Assembly (NCBI GenBank): GCA_003454975.1
Contig: DMST01000469.1
Coordinates: 1-7,625 of the forward strand
Direction: 5' to 3'
DNA: 7,625 nt
DNA from: Cytophagales bacterium
GTDB lineage: Bacteria; Bacteroidota; Bacteroidia; Cytophagales; Cyclobacteriaceae
The translations under genes and the position numbers were made by a program. The notes below the pieces were generated by a model. The model saw only the letters and a list, made by a program, of their open reading frames with translations, made no database searches and was not told where the DNA came from. Shown piece by piece: positions 1-6,550 of the stretch (position 1 is its first letter; each line of letters starts with the position of its first letter).

Positions 1-2385
1 ACGCAACTGGGCCAAAACCGACATGCCCAACCGGGGATTGAGGTCTCGCTGGGCCTGTCGGCGCTGTAGTGCATAGAAAATTCGGTACTGGAAGGAATTG
101 AGGCTTTCAAAAGCCCCTACCTGGTTTACAGGACGCCCCACTTGGGTACTGTAATCCGTAACCCTTAGGTTATCCACTCCGGCCGTTACGGTAAGCTGCT
201 GCAGGTAAGCGCTGCGAGTGAGTACCAAGGGCAAACGTACGTCCAGGCCCAGCCGCTGCTCTGAAAAAGCCTCGTCAACCACATTCCCACTCCGGTTGAT
301 GGTGCGCACTACACGTGGCCCTGCATCGAAGGAAAGATCGAAAATGGGAAAGTACTTTTGGTAGCTAAAGTCCAGCCCATAGCGCCAAACTTGTTCACCG
401 GCGTTGAAACCCGCGGTAGCGCTAGCGCGCATAGTGCTGAGTTCATCCTGTAGCGACAGACCCACTTCAGCATTGCCATTTACGTCCTCAATTACTGCTC
501 CCCAGCTATAGGGATTGAACAATCCCGGGAAACCAGCCCATTCGTATCCGGCGTACAATTCATCTCCTACCTTGTCTAGAACATCCAGGTGCTCCTTCTC
601 CTGGTCTACCCATACCCGGTAGGTATCGTCTTCTAACACCGTCGCTTCTGCCAGCGGAATCCAGGAGTCAGGATCCAAAGGCATGGAAGCCACATCATGA
701 CCGTAGAAGGTATAATCGTTGAAGTAGAGCAAATCCCCGCTGGCACTCGGCGCTGGGTTGAAGGCTCCGTAGGGGCGTGAGGTTACCTGGAATCGCTCTC
801 CTGAGCGGGTATCCAGGGCGTAAATATTATCGATACCGCTGTACGGGGAGTTGTACAATACATAATCCTTCCACGGCACGGGGTAGCCAAAATTCTCCGA
901 AGAAGGCTCAATCAAATCCATCGTCTGCTCGGTACCTACTGTCCACTGTTGCAAGCGCTTTTGTCCGGGAGCATCCACCACCAGATATACCAGTGATTTA
1001 CCATCCGGCATCCAGCGCGGCATAGCTACCTCTGCCCCTTCGGCAAAAGCATGAGAAGACAACACCTCTCCCGTAGCGATAGACAACACGTCCAACACCT
1101 GCTTCCCTTCTACATCCACCGCAAGCGCTGCTACTTGCTCACCGTTGGGTGAGATAGCCGAGGTGGTGTATCGGGTCTTTTTCGTCAGTCGGGTATATTT
1201 TCCTGTGGTCAAATCATACAGACGGATGACCCCATAGTCCTTAGCGCGAAAGCGCGGATCAAATTCATTTTCAATCCAGGCTACCCTACCTCCACCTTCG
1301 GTTACCTGCCCAGCATTCGTAATGCTCCCCAAAAACATCTGTCGTTCCTCTTTTCCTTCGGGGTTGAGCACCACCAACTGGCTGATATCACCCAGTCCAG
1401 ACTTAATCACGGCCACTCTGCCGTCCGAGAGCGGCATGGGGAACTGGTAATTGGTAAAAACAGGCCGCTTGCCTTTGCGTACGTTCTCCGCGGAAGCCTC
1501 GGTCATGGTAAAGGCGTCTTGCTGCCGTTTCCAACGGTCTTGCATCTCCGCCGTCATGGCGTTGTACGTCTTGGTCATATTTAGCCCTGTTTCCTTCTTG
1601 AGGGCATAACCCATACGGAAGGGCAGGTACGGAAACTTGACGGCGCGAGCAGCTACTTTTTCCCAGATGTGAGGGTCGCCTGTTTGTTCTCGCACGTAGC
1701 TAGTCAGGTAATACCCCGTGATGTAATGATTGGGAATGAAGTGCTTGTAGCTTCGCAAATATTGCTTGCTGTAGCTCCAGGGACCACGCTCTAGCAGGGT
1801 GGTGCGGAATTGCATATTGAACTCAGGAATGCGGCCACGGCCACTAGGTGTAAACGCCGTCTCGATACCCACAGCGTCACCTTCCCAGTACCAAGAAGGC
1901 AATACCAGAAAGGTGAAGCCTCCAAAGCCTGCCTCTCCGGCCAGGAAATAGTTGAGCTTGTTCCACCCTGTGTATGCCCGCTGAAACTGCGCTACGTGCC
2001 GGTATTCGTGAATGGCCAGGAATGGTAACCACTGGTTGGTACCAATGAAGTTGTAGTCCTGTGGCGGCATGGTAAAGAATTCACTCCGCCGGGGTGCATA
2101 GGAAACGAAACCATTGCTTACCGTGGTCTGGTTCTGAAGGATGATGGATATCGGTTTGGGTTTCACGCCCATGGTAGCCGATACCGGTTCGTATATGGCC
2201 TCCATGATGTTGGCCGTACGCTGCGCTAAAGGCTCATTCTTCTCCGGGTATATGATCTTGAAATGCTCCGTATTGAGGTAGTACCACTTCAGTTTACCTG
2301 GGTTGGTGTTAAGGGTAACTTGGGCCGAGAGAGTGGTACTCAGCAGGTAGAGGAAAAACAAGGAGAGACGGAAAGACAGCTTCAT
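1..2385 (-). CDS. Exported HExxH metallopeptidase-like / beta-propeller / outer-membrane barrel protein (3' end beyond window)
   Basis: The frame is open from an ATG at 2385 to the window edge (795 codons, no stop), so the C-terminus is missing. Residues 1-21 form a signal peptide (hydrophobic FLYLLSTTLSA, then Gln, a common Bacteroidota arrangement). Residues 30-290 resemble peptidase-MA-like gluzincins. HEYRH at 126-130 fits HExxH, and WYWEGDA places Glu168 as the likely third zinc ligand. Residues about 305-585 contain TolB/WD40-like blade motifs such as AISPNGEQVAAL (410-421) and PRWMPDGKSLVYL (456-468). From about residue 636 the alternating strands, and RDLNPRLG near 780-787, suggest an outer-membrane beta-barrel. 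The protein is therefore probably anchored in the outer membrane with its peptidase and propeller in the periplasm or outside. The zinc ligands are seen; proteolytic activity and substrate are inferred. No partner gene is visible, and a terminator separates it from the permease operon upstream. Confidence 0.85.
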   Translation of the reverse strand, partial: MKLSFRLSLFFLYLLSTTLSAQVTLNTNPGKLKWYYLNTEHFKIIYPEKNEPLAQRTANIMEAIYEPVSATMGVKPKPISIILQNQTTVSNGFVSYAPRRSEFFTMPPQDYNFIGTNQWLPFLAIHEYRHVAQFQRAYTGWNKLNYFLAGEAGFGGFTFLVLPSWYWEGDAVGIETAFTPSGRGRIPEFNMQFRTTLLERGPWSYSKQYLRSYKHFIPNHYITGYYLTSYVREQTGDPHIWEKVAARAVKFPYLPFRMGYALKKETGLNMTKTYNAMTAEMQDRWKRQQDAFTMTEASAENVRKGKRPVFTNYQFPMPLSDGRVAVIKSGLGDISQLVVLNPEGKEERQMFLGSITNAGQVTEGGGRVAWIENEFDPRFRAKDYGVIRLYDLTTGKYTRLTKKTRYTTSAISPNGEQVAALAVDVEGKQVLDVLSIATGEVLSSHAFAEGAEVAMPRWMPDGKSLVYLVVDAPGQKRLQQWTVGTEQTMDLIEPSSENFGYPVPWKDYVLYNSPYSGIDNIYALDTRSGERFQVTSRPYGAFNPAPSASGDLLYFNDYTFYGHDVASMPLDPDSWIPLAEATVLEDDTYRVWVDQEKEHLDVLDKVGDELYAGYEWAGFPGLFNPYSWGAVIEDVNGNAEVGLSLQDELSTMRASATAGFNAGEQVWRYGLDFSYQKYFPIFDLSFDAGPRVVRTINRSGNVVDEAFSEQRLGLDVRLPLVLTRSAYLQQLTVTAGVDNLRVTDYSTQVGRPVNQVGAFESLNSFQYRIFYALQRRQAQRDLNPRLGMSVLAQLR

Positions 2386-2753
2386 GGATGCTTTAGGTTC
2401 TAGAGCGGGGCAAAATAAGGCTTCCAAAGAAATTTCCCGGTCTGAAAAATAGATTTCCCTGTTAACTGTCGGTGGGAATGTGAGGAAAGGTGATAGACTA
2501 CCGCAAGCGTTAAGTATGAGTCATGTGGTTGCCTTAATTGATCTATCACCAAAGTAATTTGTACTAAAGTGACCAAGACGATCACAATACAGCGTGGTCA
2601 GAAGGGTGAGAACATCGAACCGGTTTCCTTTCGATCAGAAGGCCCCATAATATAGGTGAGAAATGCTGGGCTACTCAGTCCAATCTAAAGTCTGAATACA
2701 GCTATTTTGAACACTGGCCTGCATACTTTACCGTATTCATATTATTGAAAATT
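2386..2753. other. Gene-free upstream region of the exported peptidase gene
   Basis: No convincing coding frame occurs here on either strand. The only open frame, 61 codons on the minus strand from 2585, has no recognisable family features. No good Bacteroidota promoter was found for the gene starting at 2385. The nearest matches are TTATTTTG (2411-2418, minus strand) and TTACTTTG (2550-2557, minus strand), each with one deviation in the -7 consensus and no well-spaced -33 TTG. The notable structure is the inverted repeat at 2489-2550. Smaller items are the palindrome AACCGGTT near 2620 and a twice-occurring CAGAAGG / GGTGAGAA between about 2600 and 2665. Confidence 0.6.
2489..2550. repeat. 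Nested inverted repeat upstream of the exported peptidase gene
   Basis: GGTGATAGA (2489-2497) is perfectly complementary to TCTATCACC (2542-2550). Inside it TTAAG (2510-2514) pairs with CTTAA (2533-2537), around a 9-base palindrome ATGAGTCAT (2516-2524). A second, competing inner pair is GCAA (2503-2506) with TTGC (2529-2532). The element lies 104-165 bases before the start codon of the minus-strand gene at 2385, so it could be a folded 5' leader or a protein-binding site. No riboswitch family was recognised. Confidence 0.45.
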
Positions 2754-2786
2754 AAGGGCCACCCGCTGGAAGGATGGGTAGCCCTT
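2754..2786 (-). terminator. Rho-independent terminator of the padR-permease operon
   Basis: On the plus strand AAGGGCCACCC (2754-2764) faces GGGTAGCCCTT (2776-2786), an 11-base stem with a single mismatch and an 11-base loop. Read on the minus strand, the hairpin starts 8 bases after the permease stop codon (2795-2797) and is followed by TAATTTTC, a reasonable U-rich tail. The tail lies on the minus-strand downstream side, which assigns it to the permease operon. Confidence 0.85.
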
Positions 2787-2794
2787 CCTAAAGC

Positions 2795-5533
2795 TTATTC
2801 GTCCTTGAGGGTATCTATGGGGTTGCGCAGAGCTATTGTCACGGCTTGGTAAGTTACGGTACTAAGGGCCAAGGCCAATGAACCGAGACCTACGGTCACG
2901 AAGATCCACCAATGGATGGGGGTATGGTACGGGAAATCGGCCAGCCAGCGGCTCATTCCCCACCATGCCAAGGGACTAGCCAATAGAATGGCCAACAAAA
3001 TGAGCTTGGTAAACTCTCCAGAAAAGGTAAAGAATAACTGGCCCATCCTGGCCCCCAACACCTTGCGAATGCTAATCTCCTTCATGCGTTGATCGGCCGA
3101 AAAAGCTGCCAAGCCAAAGAGCCCTAAGCAAGCAATTACCAGTGCCATAAAGGTGAAGAGGTTAAGCACCTGGCCCATACGGTACTCCTGCCGAAATTCT
3201 TGCTCAAAGCGCTCGTCTACAAAACTAAAATCAAAGAGTACAGACGCATCGATATCGCGGATATCCCGTTCAAAGGAATCTAGCAATTTAGGCAACCCGC
3301 CAGTTGTGCGGAGCACATCCGGATCGACCCGCATGGAAAGAAACTGGGGACCATTTCTATAATTCCAAAACCAGTTGTTCTCGTAGTGCAGGATCATCAA
3401 GGGGTCAATCCTGATGTGCGAGGTTACATAGTTAAAGTCCTTCACCACCCCAATCACCTCTAGCTCATGCTCATCATCGAAAGCCTGGATCACATACTTA
3501 CCAATGGGTGAATCTTCCATGTAGGTATCCGCTGTACCCCAGCCAAGAGCCTCGACCGCCGATTCGTTGAGGATGATTTTATGCCGATCCTTCAGGGGAT
3601 CGCCGTCGAAATTGCGCCCGGCCAAAAATTCAAGTTCTAAAACTTCCAGGTATTCCCGATCAGACCGCAGGTTATTAATCTCCGTCACCGGAAATTCAGG
3701 ATCATCCAGCTTGTACCGCTCTCCTTCCCACACGTTGGGGGGTACACTAAAGGATTTGCCCACCTGCGTAACCCCAGGATGAGCCAACCATTTATCACGG
3801 AGTACTTCTGCATGGGCACTCACTTCGTCTATGTTGTGAATTTGCAGGATATTCTCGCGGGCAAAGCCCATGTCGAAGGTGGAGGTATAGGCCAATTGCT
3901 TTTGCACCAATACGGCGCAAATCACCAACCCAATTGAGATAGTAAACTGCATAACCACCAAGCCATTGCGTAGTCCCTTGCCCCGGAACCCCTGGCGAAG
4001 CTTGCCTTTGAGCGTTTCGGCCGGCCGAAAACCAGATAGGTACAGAGCCGGATAGCTACCTGCAAACAAACCTAAGCCCAGCATAAAGGTGAGTAACAAT
4101 AACCAAAACGTGGGCAAAACGAAGAATTGCAATAGGCTTAACTCTTTGCCTGCCAAGGTATTGAAAGCAGGCAATACGAGGTAGGCCAGCAACAAGGAGA
4201 GCAAAGTACTTACCAGTACGTACAAGAAGGACTCTACCAAAAACTGACCAATCAATGCCCTACGCAGTGACCCTAGCACCTTACGAACACCTACCTCCTT
4301 AGCTCGCATAGAGGCTTTGGCCGTAAACAGGTTCATAAAATTGATGCAGGAAAGCAGTAAAATCAGTCCGCCGATGGTGGAGAAAATCCAAACCAGCATA
4401 GGATTGGTGGTAGGACCAAACCTATGATTGTAGGGCTGTTCAGAAAGGTATATTTCTGGTAAAGGGTGCATATACAACCACCACTCCTTCCCTGCGCAGT
4501 ACTCCTCAAAGGTCTGATTAAATATGCGCTGGGTGGTAGTCTCGGCCCATTTGGGAGGGATCGCCTGAATTTTGCGCTGAAGATCATCGATATCTGCTCC
4601 CTCACGCACCAACGCGTATGTAGAAAACGCAGTCCAAATCCACTTCCATTCTTGCTGCTCTTTCACCATAGGGAAGCTGCTCATGGACATCAGGCCGTTG
4701 AATTGGATGTGTGAGTTTTCGGGTACATTGGCGGCCACCCCCGTCACTTCGTACATTTGCCAGCTACCATCCTCATCTTTAAACTCCAGGGTACGGCCCA
4801 GCACCTGGCTCTTACCAAACAAGCCAATGGCCGACTCTTCGGTAAGCACCAGAGAGTAAGGTTCCACCAAGGCTGTTTCGGGATTGCCGTACAACAGCGG
4901 GAAGGTAAACACCGAGAAAAAATTGGAATCGGCAGCGTGGAATTCATTCTCCTTCATCAGGTGATAATCTGCGTTGCCGGGCTGTATACGGACGGTTAAG
5001 GAGGGAAAATCGAGCAAACGGGTAAGCGCTTCAAACTCAGGAATGTCTTGTTGGAGCGCGATGGCCACATTAGGCCCTGTGCTGGCAAACTGTATATCCC
5101 AGTCGCGCCAAATCAGAGGCTGATTAATCCGGTATATTCGGTCAGCCTTCTCATGAAACGTATCGTAAGAGCGCTCATGCTGCACATAGAGCCCAATGAG
5201 CAGGCAGGCAGTAATGCCCAACGCAAGTCCTAGTACGTTGAGTACGGTAGATTGCTTCTGGCGCATAGCGTGTCGCCAGGCAACAGTGATGGAGTTTTTG
5301 ATCATAAAGTTGTTGCGGTATCGGTTTATATTAAGTTTGGAAAAACCAAAGAGCAGGTGCAGGGTATCTACACCATGCATAAATCGGGCATAGCGTTTCC
5401 CCTTGGCCAGCAGCCGCTCTTCGTACATCTCTTCTAAATCACCTATGAATTCTTCGTGAAACTGGTTTCCCAGGCCATACCGTAACACGGCATACCAAAA
5501 CCTGGGCGGTTGAGACATATTTTCGGTACTCAT
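2795..5533 (-). CDS. FtsX/MacB-family ABC transporter permease with N-terminal permease prefix domain
   Basis: This is a 912-residue inner-membrane protein. Residues 1-70 look like the soluble permease prefix domain (FWYAVLRYG...EFIGDLEEMYEERL) typical of permeases paired with PadR regulators. A first membrane helix (about 97-117) leads into a MacB-type periplasmic domain (about 120-375). Three helices follow (about 380-402, 430-456, 470-498) with the FtsX motif AKEVGVRKVLGS at 411-422. The half-unit then repeats: helix about 523-545, second periplasmic domain (about 550-780), and three helices (about 788-812, 842-860, 874-898) with MKEISIRKVLGA at 817-828. Relatives couple ATP hydrolysis in a partner protein to periplasmic movement and act in export, lipoprotein handling or peptide resistance. 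No Walker motif is present and no ATPase gene adjoins it, so the partner must be elsewhere. The start overlaps the padR stop as ATGA; Met6 is the alternative start. The substrate is unknown. Confidence 0.93.
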   Translation of the reverse strand: MSTENMSQPPRFWYAVLRYGLGNQFHEEFIGDLEEMYEERLLAKGKRYARFMHGVDTLHLLFGFSKLNINRYRNNFMIKNSITVAWRHAMRQKQSTVLNVLGLALGITACLLIGLYVQHERSYDTFHEKADRIYRINQPLIWRDWDIQFASTGPNVAIALQQDIPEFEALTRLLDFPSLTVRIQPGNADYHLMKENEFHAADSNFFSVFTFPLLYGNPETALVEPYSLVLTEESAIGLFGKSQVLGRTLEFKDEDGSWQMYEVTGVAANVPENSHIQFNGLMSMSSFPMVKEQQEWKWIWTAFSTYALVREGADIDDLQRKIQAIPPKWAETTTQRIFNQTFEEYCAGKEWWLYMHPLPEIYLSEQPYNHRFGPTTNPMLVWIFSTIGGLILLLSCINFMNLFTAKASMRAKEVGVRKVLGSLRRALIGQFLVESFLYVLVSTLLSLLLAYLVLPAFNTLAGKELSLLQFFVLPTFWLLLLTFMLGLGLFAGSYPALYLSGFRPAETLKGKLRQGFRGKGLRNGLVVMQFTISIGLVICAVLVQKQLAYTSTFDMGFARENILQIHNIDEVSAHAEVLRDKWLAHPGVTQVGKSFSVPPNVWEGERYKLDDPEFPVTEINNLRSDREYLEVLELEFLAGRNFDGDPLKDRHKIILNESAVEALGWGTADTYMEDSPIGKYVIQAFDDEHELEVIGVVKDFNYVTSHIRIDPLMILHYENNWFWNYRNGPQFLSMRVDPDVLRTTGGLPKLLDSFERDIRDIDASVLFDFSFVDERFEQEFRQEYRMGQVLNLFTFMALVIACLGLFGLAAFSADQRMKEISIRKVLGARMGQLFFTFSGEFTKLILLAILLASPLAWWGMSRWLADFPYHTPIHWWIFVTVGLGSLALALSTVTYQAVTIALRNPIDTLKDE

Positions 5534-5862
5534 AAAGAATCAGTGCGCATTTGAGGTATCCGTTGCCACATGGCCTGTCGTACTTCCTGAGAGGCCCTGA
5601 GCTGCTTCATGCCGATATCCGTGGGCTGGAATAAACGCTTTCGCCGATCGCCCCGCTTGCCGGAGTTGCCTCCCATTTCAGATTTGAGCAGCCCTTTGTC
5701 CTGCAAGCGGTACAAGGTTGTGTGTACGGCCCCCAACAAAATAGACCTTCCCGTGTGCTGCTCAATCTCCCGCTTCACCGACACTCCGTAAGCCTCGCCT
5801 TCCAGGATACAGACCGCCAGCAATACCAGTTCTTCGAATTCTCCGAGTCCTTTGTTATTCAT
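5530..5862 (-). CDS. PadR-family transcriptional regulator
   Basis: The 110-residue length is usual for short PadR proteins (subfamily 2 type). A winged helix-turn-helix spans about residues 8-88. LVLLAVCILEGEAYGVSVKR is the characteristic first helix and YG turn, and GAVHTTLYRLQDKGLL (44-59) is the recognition helix. The Gly/Arg/Lys-rich stretch GGNSGKRGDRRKR (64-76) forms the wing, and PTDIGMKQL the strand/helix that follows. The C-terminal helix (about 85-105) would support dimerisation. PadR proteins repress transcription and release DNA on binding a small hydrophobic ligand or on other stress cues. Here it is the first gene of an operon with the permease, overlapping it by four bases. 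The promoter region carries dyads consistent with autorepression. The effector is unknown. Confidence 0.93.
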   Translation of the reverse strand: MNNKGLGEFEELVLLAVCILEGEAYGVSVKREIEQHTGRSILLGAVHTTLYRLQDKGLLKSEMGGNSGKRGDRRKRLFQPTDIGMKQLRASQEVRQAMWQRIPQMRTDSL

Positions 5863-5900
5863 TTGTATACCTACAATGTATGTTATACAAAATTATAACA
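5863..5900. promoter_or_regulatory. Probable PadR operator with overlapping dyads
   Basis: Three symmetric elements are packed directly before the padR start. TGTTATA (5881-5887) and TATAACA (5894-5900) are a perfect 7-base inverted repeat with a 6-base spacer. TTGTATA (5863-5869) and TATACAA (5884-5890) are a perfect 7-base pair with a 14-base spacer. TACAATGTA (5872-5880) is a palindrome centred within half a base of that second dyad. AT-rich TGTA/TACA half-sites are typical of known PadR operators. The first dyad contains the -7 box, so binding there should block transcription. Binding by this particular PadR is inferred. Confidence 0.6.
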
Positions 5901-5919
5901 AATAAACTATCCAACCAAA
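5888..5919 (-). promoter_or_regulatory. Bacteroidota-type promoter of the padR-permease operon
   Basis: On the minus strand, TTTG (5919-5916) is followed after 20 bases by TAATTTTG (5895-5888), an exact match to the Bacteroidota -7 consensus TAnnTTTG. A second TTG (5914-5912) at 16/17-base spacing is a possible alternative -33 box. Transcription would start near 5881-5883, leaving a 5' leader of about 20 bases before the padR ATG. The leader has no strong Shine-Dalgarno sequence (only TAGGT), which is normal in this phylum. Confidence 0.65.
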
Positions 5920-6188
5920 TAGCTGCCCTTTTCACGTTTTAGAGAATAGTTCAGTACTTACCTGGAGATCAAGAGGGGGAAGTCAATAACAATTGGAGAA
6001 AAAGGGTGAGACGGCCAAGTTTGGCTTTCCACTGAAGAGGTAGGTTAAACTAGTTACCGGAGCCGACCGGGAGCTCTGTTGTGTAAAAGACAATAAGCTT
6101 CAGAAAGAGTAACTTCTTCCACCCCAAACAGTCTAAAAGTTTTTACAATAAAGGAATAACAAAAGTCACTTAAAGAGCAGTAAACAAA
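5920..6188. other. Gene-free stretch between the padR promoter and the HTH-gene terminator
   Basis: No coding frame with family features and no clear promoter is visible on either strand. Small symmetric motifs occur: GCCAA-GT-TTGGC (6014-6025), the palindrome AACTAGTT (6048-6055), and a doubled ACCGG (6056-6070) followed by GAGCTC. None is strong enough to assign a function. The segment simply separates two minus-strand transcription units. Confidence 0.6.
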
Positions 6189-6218
6189 AAGCCCGGACAC
6201 TTTACAATGTCCGGGCTT
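6189..6218 (-). terminator. Strong rho-independent terminator of the small HTH gene
   Basis: AAGCCCGGACA (6189-6199) and TGTCCGGGCTT (6208-6218) form a perfect 11-base, GC-rich stem with an 8-base loop. Read on the minus strand, the hairpin begins 36 bases after the stop codon at 6255-6257 and runs into TTTTTGTTTA, a good U-tract. On the plus strand the hairpin is followed by CAGGATGAAG with no U-run, so the orientation is minus. Confidence 0.9.
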
Positions 6219-6254
6219 CAGGATGAAGTAAGGCAGAACACCTCAGTTCAATCA

Positions 6255-6464
6255 TCACACTTCAATCTTGATATCTTTATATTTCTCATGAATCTTCTCA
6301 CGCATAGTCACCAAGTCAGCAGCTACCCGAACAATCATGTCACTCTTACGTGTGCCATTAAGCACTTTACGCACGTAGGAGGCATTATAACCCGTAATAT
6401 TAGCGATTTCTTGTACATCTCCGTGTCCAGAAATCTTGTCTCTTAATACTTCTAAATTGTGCAT
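6255..6464 (-). CDS. Small helix-turn-helix DNA-binding protein (Cro-like)
   Basis: This is a 69-residue protein. Residues 14-40 (HGDVQEIANITGYNASYVRKVLNGTRK) read as a helix-turn-helix: EIANITG is the first helix and turn, and NASYVRKVLNGTR the recognition helix, similar to XRE/Cro-type regulators. Residues 41-62 form a following helix, and the tail KYKDIKIEV is lysine-rich. It is an entire small protein with its own promoter, dyad and terminator, and it is transcribed away from the S24-like regulator at 6551. The arrangement matches a two-repressor switch, but no prophage genes are nearby. A frame also open on the opposite strand (6207-6446) lacks any such pattern. DNA binding is well supported by the motif; its targets, including the shared intergenic region, are inferred. 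Confidence 0.8.
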   Translation of the reverse strand: MHNLEVLRDKISGHGDVQEIANITGYNASYVRKVLNGTRKSDMIVRVAADLVTMREKIHEKYKDIKIEV

Positions 6465-6496
6465 ATTATATCTAAATGTACCTTATAAAGGGACAG

Positions 6497-6526
6497 CAAA
6501 ATTATTCATTCGTTGAATAAATCCAA
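6497..6526 (-). promoter_or_regulatory. Bacteroidota-type promoter of the small HTH gene
   Basis: On the minus strand, TTG (6526-6524) is followed after exactly 19 bases by TAATTTTG (6504-6497), matching the TTG / TAnnTTTG consensus. Transcription would start near 6490, giving a leader of about 26 bases before the ATG at 6464. The -7 octamer is identical to that of the padR promoter, and both share GTTGGAT at the -33 region. Confidence 0.7.
6502..6520. promoter_or_regulatory. Probable operator between the divergent regulator genes
   Basis: TTATTCA (6502-6508) and TGAATAA (6514-6520) are a perfect 7-base inverted repeat with a 5-base spacer (TTCGT). The dyad lies between the -33 and -7 boxes of the small HTH gene and overlaps the first three bases of its -7 box, so an occupied site would block that promoter. 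It is 31 bases before the ATG of the S24-like gene. It could be bound by either divergent regulator. Confidence 0.6.
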
Positions 6527-6550
6527 CTTTTTGTTTCGGATAAATTACCC

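Noticed and set aside
777..1025. 82-codon plus-strand frame
   Set aside because: It is antisense to the propeller region of the exported protein; its Ser/Pro/Arg-rich content is a shadow of that gene.
2400..2585. 61-codon minus-strand frame in the intergenic region
   Set aside because: It has no recognisable domain, no promoter or ribosome site, and overlaps the nested inverted repeat; it is more likely leader or spacer.
5872..5880. TACAATGTA as a stand-alone -10 element
   Set aside because: The TAATTTTG box with a spaced TTTG upstream fits the Bacteroidota pattern far better; this palindrome is more likely part of the operator.
6207..6446. 79-codon open frame on the plus strand
   Set aside because: It starts inside the terminator stem and is antisense to the small HTH gene, whose promoter, dyad, HTH motif and terminator all support the minus strand.
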